Source: Epicoccum nigrum
Taxonomy: Eukaryota; Ascomycota; Dothideomycetes; Pleosporales; Didymellaceae
Direction of reading: 5' to 3'
Assembly: GCA_002116315.1 (NCBI GenBank)
Contig: KZ107838.1
Span: forward strand, 2,994,343 to 3,058,342
Length of the DNA: 64,000 nucleotides
This document shows positions 43,089 to 52,579 of this stretch, one piece after another. Numbering within the stretch: position 1 is the first letter of the stretch; each line of letters begins with the position of its first letter. Below the pieces are notes generated by a model. The model saw nothing but the letters and a program-made list of their open reading frames with translations, was not told where the DNA came from and did no database searches. The position numbers and the translations under genes were made by a program.

Positions 43089-46000
43089 ATGGCTTCTTTT
43101 GCAGAGATTCTGGCGAAGAAGCCAAAAGTGCAAACACGGCAGGCACTGATGGTGATTGGTCTACAGAACGACTTCATCACACCTACTGGCCATCTACCTG
43201 TGAACGACACCTCTGGTTTCCTCGATCGCATATATCCCCTGATCTACAAATTCCGTGAGCTCAACGGCAACATCATATGGGTGCAGACAGTTTACGAAGC
43301 CGATCGCCTGGCAAACACATCATCTACCGGCGAAGGAGACGCGCTGGTGATTGCAGGCCTGGTTGATGGCGAGGAAAACAGCAGTCAGGCTGGCGAAGAT
43401 GAACCAGCCAGGGATCAACCCGTATCCGTACCGCAAGCTCAATCGCGCTCGGCAAAGCACAAGCAGCGTGCTCTTGACCTATTCAAGCGTGTCTCATCAC
43501 GCAGAAAGGCACTTCCTGTTGAAGAAGCAAAAGTCATGGTTGAGGAAGATGAGGAGTTATTTCTTCTGAAGCGTGCGAAGAAGGGCGCAGCATGCATGCC
43601 GGACACAGAAGGTGCACAATTCACCGAGAAAATCAGAGGCCTGGTAGAGACACCGCGGGACGCTCTCATCAAAACTTCAAACTATTCTGCCTTCCTTGGA
43701 ACAAACCTACTTCTGACACTAAGGGCTAGGCTCATCACAGAGATATACGTCTGTGGATGCTTTAGCAATATCTCCGTTCTGGCGACGGTAATCGACGGTG
43801 CGCGCCATGGCATTAAGATCAATGTTATTGAAGATGCACTTGGTTTCCGCAGGCAAGCTAGACATGATCTTGCAATGAGGCGAATGGAGGACTTCTTCGA
43901 TGCGTACTTGGTCACAGCTGCGGACGTCCTTGCAAAAGAGCATTTTGAGGTCATCGTGCCTGTCAAAGTGGAAGAGAAAGCAGAAGCGAAGGATGACATG
44001 AGTTCGAAAGAACTTGAGAAGCTGGTAGGAAAGCTGACTCTCAACGAGAGACCAAAGGTTGCGTCAACTCCGCGAGACGGTTCCGCAGCTGACAACAGTG
44101 CCACCGGGCCTCTTTCGACGGGACTTTCAGGCTCGAGAACACAAGAGACCCCTGCATCTGAACAAGCGAACAATGATGAGGATATTTTAGCGGCGCTCGC
44201 AAGAGCTCGACGGACAAAAGGTGCAGAGCAACAGCCAACTGATGGTGGCGAGACAAAGTTGGTACAGAGCAAGACGCGCATGAGACGAAAGACAAAGAAG
44301 AAGAACAAAACTACAGAAGGTTCTTTAGTTGAGCCGTCCACGCAAAGAAGCGAGCCTAAGAGCGAAACGAAGGATGCGGCTGATTCAGCTCAGCCAGCTG
44401 CGGCTACGCTTAAAGATATCGATTCACTAAAGAACGAGGCGCTGGATGCGGAAGCCGAGAGCAAGAAGCCACAAGAAAGTGATACAGTGCAACAATTGCC
44501 AGATGTTGACGTCACGCAAACCCCTCTCTCTGGCCAGCCTGAGCAGGTGGACCTGACAAATGCGGTTTCAACCAAAACTCAACCTCTTCAGTCAGATGGG
44601 GAACCGCCGGTTACAGACGCTACATCCCCATCAATGTCTGCTACTCAGCACATCAATGTGCCACCATCTCAGCCGCGTACTTTATCGGCGGAGGAATTGA
44701 AGTCTTCGGAAACAATACTGGTGAAGTCCAAAAAGTCCAAGCTAAAATCCCTTGCAAACCTGCCGGTTCTTGGCCCTAATGATCAAATCGCCGAAGGAGA
44801 CTCTCGAATCGTACACAATCTGATTCCACCTGAATATCATGACCCGTCTGATCACGCGAAACCTTTAGTCGATACAATCTTTCAGGATCTGTATAATGAG
44901 GTTCATTGGCAGAAGATGCTCCACCAACAGGGAGAGGTTCCACGCTTAGTGTGCTGCCAGGGTGAGCTTGGCGATGACGGATCAAAGCCAGTCTATCGCC
45001 ACCCGACAGATCAGACACTGCCATTGCTTCACTTCTCTCCGAAAGTGCAGTGGATCAGGAGGGCAGCCGAGAAGGTTGTGGGTCATTCTCTCAACCATGT
45101 TCTCATCCAGCTTTACAGGAGTGGGAATGACTACATCTCAGAGCATTCAGACAAGACACTTGACATCGCCAAAGGATCGTCGATCGTGAATGTAAGCTTC
45201 GGCGCACAACGAACGATGCGTCTACGCAGTAAGAAGGAGTCGAAGCCTAGTAGTGACGAAGACACCCAACGCGAGACTCAGCGGGTGGCAATGCCACATA
45301 ACTCCTTGTTTGTACTTGGCCTGAAGAGTAACGAGAAATGGCTGCACGGTATCATGGCAGACAAGCGTCTCGAAAGCGAGCGTAGTGACTTCGAGACCGC
45401 ATATTCAGGAGCTCGCATCAGCCTTACTTTCCGAAACATTGCGACCTTTCTCGACGCCAGAGAAACTATCATCTGGGGCCAAGGCGCAACTTCTAAAGAT
45501 CAGCGCGGTGCAGCAGATGTTGTTAACAACGACGAAGCTGAAGCCGAGCGGATGATCCGGGCATTCAGCCGCGAAAACCACAGCAATGGTTTCGACTGGC
45601 ACGAATGGTATGGCGATGGATTTGATGTTCTTCACCTACATACGCCTCCCGAGCAGCTCCCAATCCTGTTCGCAAGCGGTAGTTTGCTGGAAACGAACCA
45701 AGTGCAGCTAGCGCTCTGGGAAAGTAAAGTCAGCTATTCGGTCCTCGAAGCACCGGATCTTGACAAAGTGTACGCTTTGAAACGGAGGCTGATGTTTCGG
45801 GACAACGACGAAGAAGCCACTGAAGTCGATGGTGTATCAGCCATACTACACTACATTGACCGCTACCATTCCTTCTGCGCCGACAAACCCGTCACAGCTG
45901 CATCGTATGCGTTACTCGAACTCTTCTCTCAGACATCGAGTCTCGCGCCTGGTGGCTCTGCTATCTCAGAGCCACCAGTGTCAGCAATGGATGCCTTGGA

Positions 46001-46250
46001 TCTGTCGGCGACACTTCATACAGTATGTGAGAGGTTGCAAGGTCACGGAGGCCCTTTTATTGCAGGAAAGCGATTCAGCATTGCAGACTGCGTTATCTGG
46101 CCGGTTCTAGATGACTTGTTCAACAGCTTGGGAACCTCGAAGGAGTTGCCATGGCCAGAGCTCGCAGAGTATTATAGGTTAGCCTGGAAAAAGAAGGCCT
46201 GCCTGAAGAAGTTGAGAGCAGAGCTGCCTTTGATGAACGGGAAAATGTAG
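43089..46250 (+). CDS. three-domain protein: isochorismatase-like + AlkB-like 2OG-Fe(II) dioxygenase + GST-like
   Basis: One intronless frame of 1053 residues. Domain 1, about 15-270, is an isochorismatase-like cysteine hydrolase fold: Asp28 in LQNDF and Lys195 in LIKTSNYSAF are present, but the nucleophile position in CFSNISVLATV is Ser229, not Cys. It has an insertion at about 100-165. A 280-residue disordered acidic/Ser linker follows. Domain 2, about 555-800, is an AlkB-type dioxygenase: IYRSGNDY-like substrate lid (LYRSGNDYISEHSD), iron ligands His686, Asp688 and His753, and the 2OG-binding RISLTFR (Arg776, Arg782). Domain 3, about 840-1050, is GST-like (HLHTPPEQLPIL near its start, FIAGKRFSIADCVIWPVL in the C-lobe). 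The dioxygenase looks active on alkylated nucleic acid; the hydrolase looks changed. No in-frame break separates the domains. Confidence 0.85.
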   Translation: MASFAEILAKKPKVQTRQALMVIGLQNDFITPTGHLPVNDTSGFLDRIYPLIYKFRELNGNIIWVQTVYEADRLANTSSTGEGDALVIAGLVDGEENSSQAGEDEPARDQPVSVPQAQSRSAKHKQRALDLFKRVSSRRKALPVEEAKVMVEEDEELFLLKRAKKGAACMPDTEGAQFTEKIRGLVETPRDALIKTSNYSAFLGTNLLLTLRARLITEIYVCGCFSNISVLATVIDGARHGIKINVIEDALGFRRQARHDLAMRRMEDFFDAYLVTAADVLAKEHFEVIVPVKVEEKAEAKDDMSSKELEKLVGKLTLNERPKVASTPRDGSAADNSATGPLSTGLSGSRTQETPASEQANNDEDILAALARARRTKGAEQQPTDGGETKLVQSKTRMRRKTKKKNKTTEGSLVEPSTQRSEPKSETKDAADSAQPAAATLKDIDSLKNEALDAEAESKKPQESDTVQQLPDVDVTQTPLSGQPEQVDLTNAVSTKTQPLQSDGEPPVTDATSPSMSATQHINVPPSQPRTLSAEELKSSETILVKSKKSKLKSLANLPVLGPNDQIAEGDSRIVHNLIPPEYHDPSDHAKPLVDTIFQDLYNEVHWQKMLHQQGEVPRLVCCQGELGDDGSKPVYRHPTDQTLPLLHFSPKVQWIRRAAEKVVGHSLNHVLIQLYRSGNDYISEHSDKTLDIAKGSSIVNVSFGAQRTMRLRSKKESKPSSDEDTQRETQRVAMPHNSLFVLGLKSNEKWLHGIMADKRLESERSDFETAYSGARISLTFRNIATFLDARETIIWGQGATSKDQRGAADVVNNDEAEAERMIRAFSRENHSNGFDWHEWYGDGFDVLHLHTPPEQLPILFASGSLLETNQVQLALWESKVSYSVLEAPDLDKVYALKRRLMFRDNDEEATEVDGVSAILHYIDRYHSFCADKPVTAASYALLELFSQTSSLAPGGSAISEPPVSAMDALDLSATLHTVCERLQGHGGPFIAGKRFSIADCVIWPVLDDLFNSLGTSKELPWPELAEYYRLAWKKKACLKKLRAELPLMNGKM

Positions 46251-46553
46251 CCGACCGGGCGGGACATATGTGGGTGATAGTTAAATTTCAACCTCGTCGT
46301 GGTGCTTATCATCTGTTGTTGCTCAAACTTATCCTCGTTCAGCCCTGGAGATACAGCTAGTCTTCACGTGCATCTCGTTGCCTTCCATTGGAATGCCAAG
46401 GATGTGTCGGCGCTGTGAATTGCCGATGCCTCAGTTTCTCGAGCTCTCCAACATGTTCTAACTCGAAGCTCGCCGCGACGCGCTGCACGGATTCCCACAC
46501 ACCAACGCAACACGATCCCTACTCGCATCTTAATCTGACGCCAAATCGCGAAC
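46251..46553. promoter_or_regulatory. promoter/leader region of the U1-C gene
   Basis: 303 bp between the fusion-gene stop and the U1-C start. No assignable motif. Confidence 0.35.
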
Positions 46554-47263
46554 ATGCCGAAGTTCTTCTGCGACTATTGCGATGTGTACCTCACACACGA
46601 CAGCATGAGCGTACGCAAGGCGCACAACAGCGGTCGCAACCACTTGCGCAACGTCCAGGCCTACTACGAGCAGATTTCGAGCGAACAGACACAGCAAGTC
46701 ATCAACAGTATTACGGATGCGTATACTGCGGAAGGCCAGGCGAATCCCCTGTATGCCGCGAACTTGACGGGAGGAGGCTATCTGGGAGGAGGAGCGCCGA
46801 TGCCATTCGGTGGTGCGATGGGATTCCCTCCCGCAGGTGGATTCCCACCACCAGGTGAGTCCAATCATCTCGAATGCTGAGATGAGGAGCTGACAGGAAG
46901 TAGGCATGCCGGGAATGGGTGTACCTCCACCATTCATGCAGGGAGGACGACCTGGCGGCCGTAAGTCGAGTCCCGTATGTATATCAGGACTACAGCTGAC
47001 GTTCTACAGCGCCTAACATGCCTCCAAATATGCCGCCCTTCCCCCCGAACGGTATGCCACCAATGCCTGGCGGTATGCCTCCTTTCCCACCACCGATGGC
47101 CGGAGGACCACCAAATATGGCTGGAGGGCCACCAAACATGCCGTTCCCGTTCCCACCGCCGAACGTTGCAGGTTCGCCGCCAGGGGGTATGCCCTTCCCA
47201 CCACCAGGCGGCATGGGTAACATGCCACCGCAGCGGTTCCCTCCTGGCCCACCCGGACGTTAG
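46554..47263 (+). CDS. YHC1: U1 small nuclear ribonucleoprotein C (U1-C)
   Basis: Three exons (46554-46854, 46904-46960, 47010-47263) give 203 residues. The N-terminus MPKFFCDYCDVYLTHDSMSV is the invariant U1-C zinc finger with Cys6, Cys9, His24 and His30. HLRNVQAYYEQI and the following helix complete the conserved region. The C-terminal half is Pro/Gly/Met-rich as in all U1-C proteins. It helps the U1 snRNP recognise 5' splice sites. The frame remains open and coding-like after the TAG stop, and a 51-nt candidate intron (47259-47309) would remove that stop in frame and extend the protein to about 257 residues ending at 47476. So the true C-terminus is uncertain. Confidence 0.95.
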
Positions 47264-47476
47264 GCGCATCCTGGTGCTTACACGGAACCTACCAATTACA
47301 TGATACCAGATGAATACTTCTCAGGCCATAAGCGGAAGCGCGAGGATGAAGATATACCCAACATGCGCGGAGGTGTGGGCATAGAACCGAGTGGACATGC
47401 AGCCGCTACAGGCGCAAACGCAGCTGCGTTGCCATTTAGGTCGAAGGTGGCATATGCAGCATCAGAGTCGACCTGA
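47264..47476 (+). other. coding-like 3' extension in frame with U1-C
   Basis: After the TAG the same frame stays open for 70 codons. It holds a nuclear-signal-like HKRKREDED, then RGGVGIEP and an Ala-rich segment, before a TGA at 47474-47476. Either it is reached by splicing out 47259-47309 (GTTAGG donor, CAG acceptor), by stop readthrough, or it is relic sequence. Confidence 0.45.
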
Positions 47477-47598
47477 ACGTCAGATTCATGCGACAGCCGC
47501 TATATATCCGCCGTTCGATGAATCGTACTCACGGCAGTACAGCAGTGCGCAGACCACCACGAAGGAGGCAAAACGGGGAACTAGACAGTGGTAATCAA

Positions 47599-48552
47599 TT
47601 ATTTCTGCACACTGAACAGCTTCCTCGCGAATGTCTCTGCATCCTTCATATCCATCCCCAATTGATAGTTCGCCGTCGTCTCCTTGTCCCAGTACACCCC
47701 ATCTCCTGCAAATACCAGCCTGTACTTCTTAATCTCATCATCAGGATCCTTCCTAAGCTCTTCCCGGAGATAGTCAACACTCCACGACTCCCTCACAACC
47801 TGGCACCCCGAGCCCACGACTTCCTCTACGATATCCGCCAGCCGTCCATACCGCACCGAGTCGCCAGCAACGTACACAACACGGTTCTCGCCCTCAACAT
47901 CGCCCGCCAGAATTCGCGCAAGCACATGACCGATATTATCCACGTCCGTCACCGTAACCCCGTGCTCCCAGTCCCGGAGGCACCTCACCGTCACCACCCC
48001 GCTTGCCTCCCTCTCGCGGTCCACAATCCCCCAGAACTGCTCGAACAGAAACGACATGAAGATGCCCGTACTCACCACCGTCCAAACAACGTTGTTCTGG
48101 GCTGTCTCGGTGCGTAACAAGTCGCGCACGCTCTTCTGCTCGCCAAACAGCGGCATCAGTCCCGCCCCGTCGCCAGTGACGTCGTAGTCGACGCCCCACT
48201 GCCAGGGGAAGAACCATAGCCTGGAGTCGCCCCTCTGGGCACGCAGTTTCCCGGCAGAGAGGATCTCGGTGGCGAGTTTGGTTACGGAGCCCGGAGAGGA
48301 GGCGAAGCCCGTGGCGCTGATTATGATGTCGTAGGCTGCGAAGTGTGGGATGAGTGTGTCGGAGGGGCTGGTTAGGTCGAGTGCGGTGAGTGATGTCGTG
48401 GTGGATTGGAGGTGTGTGTGCTTTGAGGGATTGCGGACGCCGATTGTTAGGTGAGTGTTTGACAGTGAGGATATGTTGGCGTGGATAGCTGCGCCGAGTT
48501 CGCCGGCACCGAGGAGGAGGACTTGAGTTGGTTTGGAGGTATTCGCTGTCAT
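47599..48552 (-). CDS. NmrA-like NAD(P)-binding family protein (atypical SDR)
   Basis: An intronless 317-residue protein. The N-terminal Rossmann motif LLLGAGELGAAI fits GxGxxG. The following IGVRNPSKH is the usual site of NADP-phosphate contact, and IISATGF matches strand 4. The rest (WFFPWQWGVDYD, VVSTGIFMSFLFEQFWG, GVTVTDVDNIGHVLARIL) has the NmrA/isoflavone-reductase-like pattern of fungal proteins with nitrogen-regulator or reductase roles. It lacks the YxxxK catalytic pair of classical SDRs, as is normal for this group. Its stop lies about 123 bp from the end of the U1-C extension on the other strand, so the two genes converge. The substrate is unknown. Confidence 0.85.
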   Translation of the reverse strand: MTANTSKPTQVLLLGAGELGAAIHANISSLSNTHLTIGVRNPSKHTHLQSTTTSLTALDLTSPSDTLIPHFAAYDIIISATGFASSPGSVTKLATEILSAGKLRAQRGDSRLWFFPWQWGVDYDVTGDGAGLMPLFGEQKSVRDLLRTETAQNNVVWTVVSTGIFMSFLFEQFWGIVDREREASGVVTVRCLRDWEHGVTVTDVDNIGHVLARILAGDVEGENRVVYVAGDSVRYGRLADIVEEVVGSGCQVVRESWSVDYLREELRKDPDDEIKKYRLVFAGDGVYWDKETTANYQLGMDMKDAETFARKLFSVQK

Positions 48553-49316
48553 TGTGAGACTGTGTGATGAGGGTTGAGACCGTGTGATGATGGTCTAGAA
48601 TGCGTGGAAATGAGGGTTGATGGACTGGGAGGGCTTTAGACATGCAAATAAATAACAGCAGTTGTGGTAGGTATTTATCTCCGGTCAAGATATGACTGCA
48701 GGATTTGACGTGAGCTGACCTCGCACTGAGCTACTCTGTATGATCAAGAGCTTGGCTGCTGGCACGGAGTTAAGCTGAGGAATGGCGGGGATACGGTGGT
48801 GTTGAGCAGTTGTGCAAATCTGGGAGTATGGGGGCGAGCATTGCCAAGAGGATGCACTCGGGGTGCACGACACGTGCACTTCTGTCAATGTATGCTCATA
48901 ATTATCAAAACAGTTTCGCCATGTCTAGCTTTGATGTGTGGGTATGCAGAGCAGCGTGCTGATGCAGCGATGAAAGTCATTACATGTGCTGCACTGGCAA
49001 TGAGCATTTCTTGAGGGCTGGATTGAATGATGGCGCAGGCTACAGCAGATTCGACCTCAACCTTCACCACATGCAACATCGACACGTCCCACGTGCACAT
49101 GTCCAGATGTTACTTCAGGTGTGTCGGCGGGCTGGGTTCTGGTTCTAGTGCTACATCATCTGCTAAGACTCGCCTGCGTACCTCGATGCGGCTTAGGCCG
49201 GGCGGGCACGGACGGCGCACACTCAAGAGCGACCGACCCCATCAGTTCAATTTCTTGTTCGCGACTTACGACCAACATCACCGTCGACTCCCCTTCTCAA
49301 GCCACATATCGCAATC
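48553..49316. other. divergent intergenic region, NmrA-like gene / RACK1
   Basis: About 760 bp between divergent starts. No RNA gene or repeat is seen. Short frames only. Confidence 0.45.
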
Positions 49317-50657
49317 ATGGCCGAGCAGTTGGTTCTCCGTGGCACCCTTGAGGGCCACTCTGGCTGGGTTACCTCCCTCGCTACCTCCCTCGAGAAGTGC
49401 GTTTAGAATTCTGGACTCCGCGAAACACAGACACAGTGCGCGGCTGCATGCGACAGGACTTGTACTGACAACGGCCAGCCCTAACATGCTCCTGTCCGGT
49501 TCCCGCGACAAGACCCTGATCATCTGGAACCTCACCCGCGACGAGACCTCGTACGGTTACCCCAAGAGGAGCCTGAAGGGCCACTCCCACATCGTCTCCG
49601 ACTGCGTACGTACACCCCCCGGGCGCGCATGGCACGGCAGCAATTGGCGGCAGCACTTGCAGCCATGGCAGCAGCGCGATAGAGCAGGTTCTATAGGCAA
49701 TTGAGCTGACACGCCGCACAGGTCATCTCCTCCGACGGTGCCTACGCTCTCTCCTCCTCGTGGGATAAGACCCTGCGCCTGTGGGAGCTCTCCACCGGTG
49801 TCACCACCCGCCGCTTTGTCGGCCACACCAACGACGTCCTGTCCGTCTCCTTCTCGGCCGACAACCGCCAGATCGTCTCCGGCTCGCGCGACCGCACCAT
49901 CAAGCTGTGGAACACCCTCGGTGACTGCAAGTACACCATCACCGACAAGGGCCACACCGAGTGGGTCTCCTGCGTCAGGTTCTCCCCCAACCCCCAGAAC
50001 CCCGTCATCGTCTCCGCTGGCTGGGACAAGCTCGTCAAGGTGCGTACATCTCCCAGCACAGCACCGCCCCTGCGATTCGTTTCCGTGATGATTTGGTTAA
50101 AAAAAGTATTTGCTACTTCAGAGCGGCCATCTACCGCTATGAGAACAAAACTCACCTAGTACTGATTTTCTTTATACACTTCGCTTTCGAGTTTGGAATT
50201 TTGCAGCCCGCAGCCGCTGACAAGACCACAGGTTTGGGAGCTCGCTTCTTGCCGTATCCAGACCGACCACATCGGCCACACTGGCTACATCAACACCGTC
50301 ACCATCTCCCCCGATGGTTCGCTTTGCGCCTCCGGTGGCAAGGACGGAACAACCATGCTCTGGGACCTTAACGAGTCCAAGCACCTGTACTCTCTCACCG
50401 CCGGTGACGAGATCCACGCCCTTGTCTTCTCGCCCAACCGCTACTGGCTGTGCGCTGCCACCTCCTCCAGCATTATCATCTTCGACCTTGAGAAGAAGTC
50501 CAAGGTTGATGAGCTCAAGCCCGAGTTCATGGAGGTTGGCAAGAAGAGCAGGGAGCCCGAGTGCGTCTCCTTGGCCTGGAGCGCTGATGGCCAGACTCTC
50601 TTCGCTGGTTACACCGACAACAAGATCCGCTGCTGGGGTGTCATGTCGAGGGCATAA
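49317..50657 (+). CDS. ASC1: RACK1 / CpcB / Asc1, ribosome-associated G-beta-like WD40 protein
   Basis: Four exons (49317-49396, 49479-49605, 49722-50039, 50232-50657) give 316 residues, the standard RACK1 length. Seven WD40 blades can be followed: GHSGWVTSLA, GSRDKTLIIWNL, GHSHIVSDC, SSSWDKTLRLWEL, GHTNDVLSVSFS, GSRDRTIKLWN, GHTEWVSCVRFS, AGWDKLVKVWEL, GHTGYINTVTIS, GGKDGTTMLWDL and GYTDNKIRCWGV. RACK1 binds the 40S head near RpS3 and links translation with kinase signalling; the Aspergillus ortholog CpcB acts in cross-pathway control and development. Its introns (82, 116 and 192 nt) are longer than elsewhere in the window, and the last appears to host a box C/D snoRNA. Codon use is strongly C-ending, as expected for high expression. 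Confidence 0.97.
50081..50170 (+). ncRNA. probable intronic box C/D snoRNA, U24/snR24-like
   Basis: In the 192-nt third intron of RACK1. A perfect C box GTGATGA lies at 50085-50091 and a D box CTGA at 50162-50165. Between them, TATTTGCTACTTCAGA (about 50108-50123) matches from memory the first guide element of yeast snR24/U24, which itself lies in the ASC1 intron. U24 guides 2'-O-methylation of large-subunit rRNA. The second guide region next to the D box (CTCACCTAGTA) is less like U24, and no strong terminal stem is visible. Boundaries are approximate. Confidence 0.7.
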
Positions 50658-50957
50658 GCTCTCAGCGTTGAGTTGATAGAGTCGTATTGTACTGTGACAA
50701 GTACGAGGTAGTCGGCGGGCGCAATGGGAAAATCACGATTCCACATGTCAATGAGATCTTCTGTAGCTTGCCATGGGATATGAGTGACGCTTATGGTAAC
50801 GCAGGCGAGAAAGGCTTTGCAGAGACGGGTTTTGGGCATGATCAATTCCTTTCCGGTATCAGCACTTGCAGGCGCTCAGAGGCAATGAAAATATCAAGTC
50901 CATTTTCTGAACTTATGGTGAGTTGTGGATGGGTGTACGAAGGACATGGTATCTAGT

Positions 50958-51480
50958 CACGCAAGTGATTAGTGCGGCCCATATCGATTCACTTGAGTGA
51001 CTAAATACTGGCTCCTTCGTAGTGACGTTCCATCATGTCGTTATGTTGGGCTTGTCTTTACCTAGCCCTGTCTGCACATACATGCGTCGACGCTTCACAA
51101 CTTGAAGAGCTTGACCCCTGTCTCTTCAGGTCACGGTGGATATGGTAAGTGTCGACGAGTGTAGTGACGTTCTACCATGTCATTTTTGATCTGACTTTCT
51201 AGGCTCATCTTACTCGGCCCTGCCTGCTTCTATATCATATGTCGACGCTCTACAAGTTGGAGAGCTTGACTAATCTCTTCTGTTGCATGTTCGACGCTTC
51301 ATAACTTGGAGATCTTGCTCTTATCTTCTGTTCACGGCGGATATGGTAAGTGTCGACGAGCATAGTGACTTCAGCTCATGTCATTCTATTTTGACTCTCC
51401 AAGCTCATCCTGCTTAGCCATGCATACATATATGTATATGTGTCGACCTTACAACTTGGAGAACTTGACCTTTCTCTTCT
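50958..51480 (+). repeat. nested tandem repeats derived from the 3' end of the dienoyl-CoA isomerase gene
   Basis: The last 40 or so bases of the isomerase gene (51442-51480) recur at 51086-51128, 51241-51282 and 51290-51330. Between copies, ggatatggtaagtgtcgacga recurs 201 bp apart (about 51138 and 51339), and catgtca...cctgc(c/t) blocks recur near 51035, 51176 and 51378. A 201-bp unit holding two copies has therefore been duplicated. Read on the minus strand, the copies end in FKL-stop, SNL-stop and SKL-stop, beside the gene's own SKL-stop. Confidence 0.75.
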
Positions 51481-52579
51481 GCATCCCGCTCAGCATCGCC
51501 TCCTTGATGTCGTCCGTCTGCAACATGGCGGCGTTCCACACCGCGGTATAGTTCAGCCCCTCCGCCACCGTCTTGTCGCGGCTGTAGTTCAGAATCTCCT
51601 TTGTGCCGAGCACAGCGACAGGCGACTTGGACGCAATCAGCGACGCCAGCTCCAAAGCCTAGCACGAAGCATGTTAGCGAGCTCCCATTATCGCATAGGT
51701 ACTGAATCCCTCATATATGGATCATGAGATGTACGAGGGGGAAGCACTCACCTCCTTCACCGCCGCCTCCTTATCCTCCACCACGCGACTCACCAGCCCC
51801 ACCTGCATCGCCTCCTCGGCCCCGAACACCCTCGCACTCAACGCCACCTCCTTGATCCAACTCATATTACCCACGGCATGGGGCAGTCTACTCAACGTGC
51901 CAATATCCGCCGCGAGCCCGATATCCACCTCCTTGACACTGAACCGCGCATCCTTGGCAGCGATCCTGACATCGCAGCTCAAGCTCATGTCCAGCGCCAG
52001 GCCGTAGCTGACGCCGTGCAGCACGCAGATGACGGGCTTCTCGCACTTCTCCAGCGCGCTGATGCACTCCTGGAACTCGAGGATGTGGCGGCGCAGGCCG
52101 AAGGCTTTGCGCGCGCCGTCCGTGGTGGTGGTGGTGTCGAAGGTCGGGCTGGACGAGGCGGCGGTCACGTCCAGGCCTGCGGTGAAGGCGCGGCCGGCGC
52201 CTGTGAAGAGGATGGCGCGGACCGAGGGGTCGGTCGAGAGCGCGGTGAAGATTTTGGAGAGGTTGTGCCACATTCTGGAGGGTTTGGTTAGCGGAGGGGT
52301 TTCCTTTAAAGCATGGTGGGGATGGTCTTGGTGGTAGACTTTGTGTGGTTTGGTAGAAAGGATCTATTCTGTGAAGGAACATTGCCCTGTTCTCAGAGCG
52401 ATATGGGAGTATAGCGAGAAGACTGTGGATGTGCGAGAAGGAAGACGGTTGCAGAATAAATGCAGTACGTACACCTCCTTGAACGCATTCATCTTCTCCG
52501 GCCGATTGATTTCGACATGCGCCACGTATTCCGCCGGGAACGAGACGTTGAAGAATTCGAGGTTGTAAGCGTCTGCCAT
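51449..52579 (-). CDS. peroxisomal delta(3,5)-delta(2,4)-dienoyl-CoA isomerase (ECH1/Dci1 type)
   Basis: Three exons (52579-52473, 52274-51752, 51658-51449; introns 198 and 93 nt) give 279 residues of the enoyl-CoA hydratase/isomerase fold. Landmarks: VEINRPEKMNAF near the N-terminus, the first oxyanion loop GAGRAFTAGLDV, the second LHGVSYGLALDMSL, and CDVRIAAKDARFSVKEVDIGLAADIGTLSRLP, which carries the acidic residues diagnostic of dienoyl-CoA isomerases rather than hydratases. The C-terminus ends KFSKL, a canonical PTS1, so it should act in peroxisomal beta-oxidation of odd-position unsaturated fatty acids. Extra copies of its 3' end lie just downstream. Both introns are longer than typical here. 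Confidence 0.92.

Noticed and set aside
43682..44341. 219-codon minus-strand frame
   Set aside because: Antisense of the fusion protein linker; Ser/Phe-rich composition is the complement of Glu/Lys/Arg codons.
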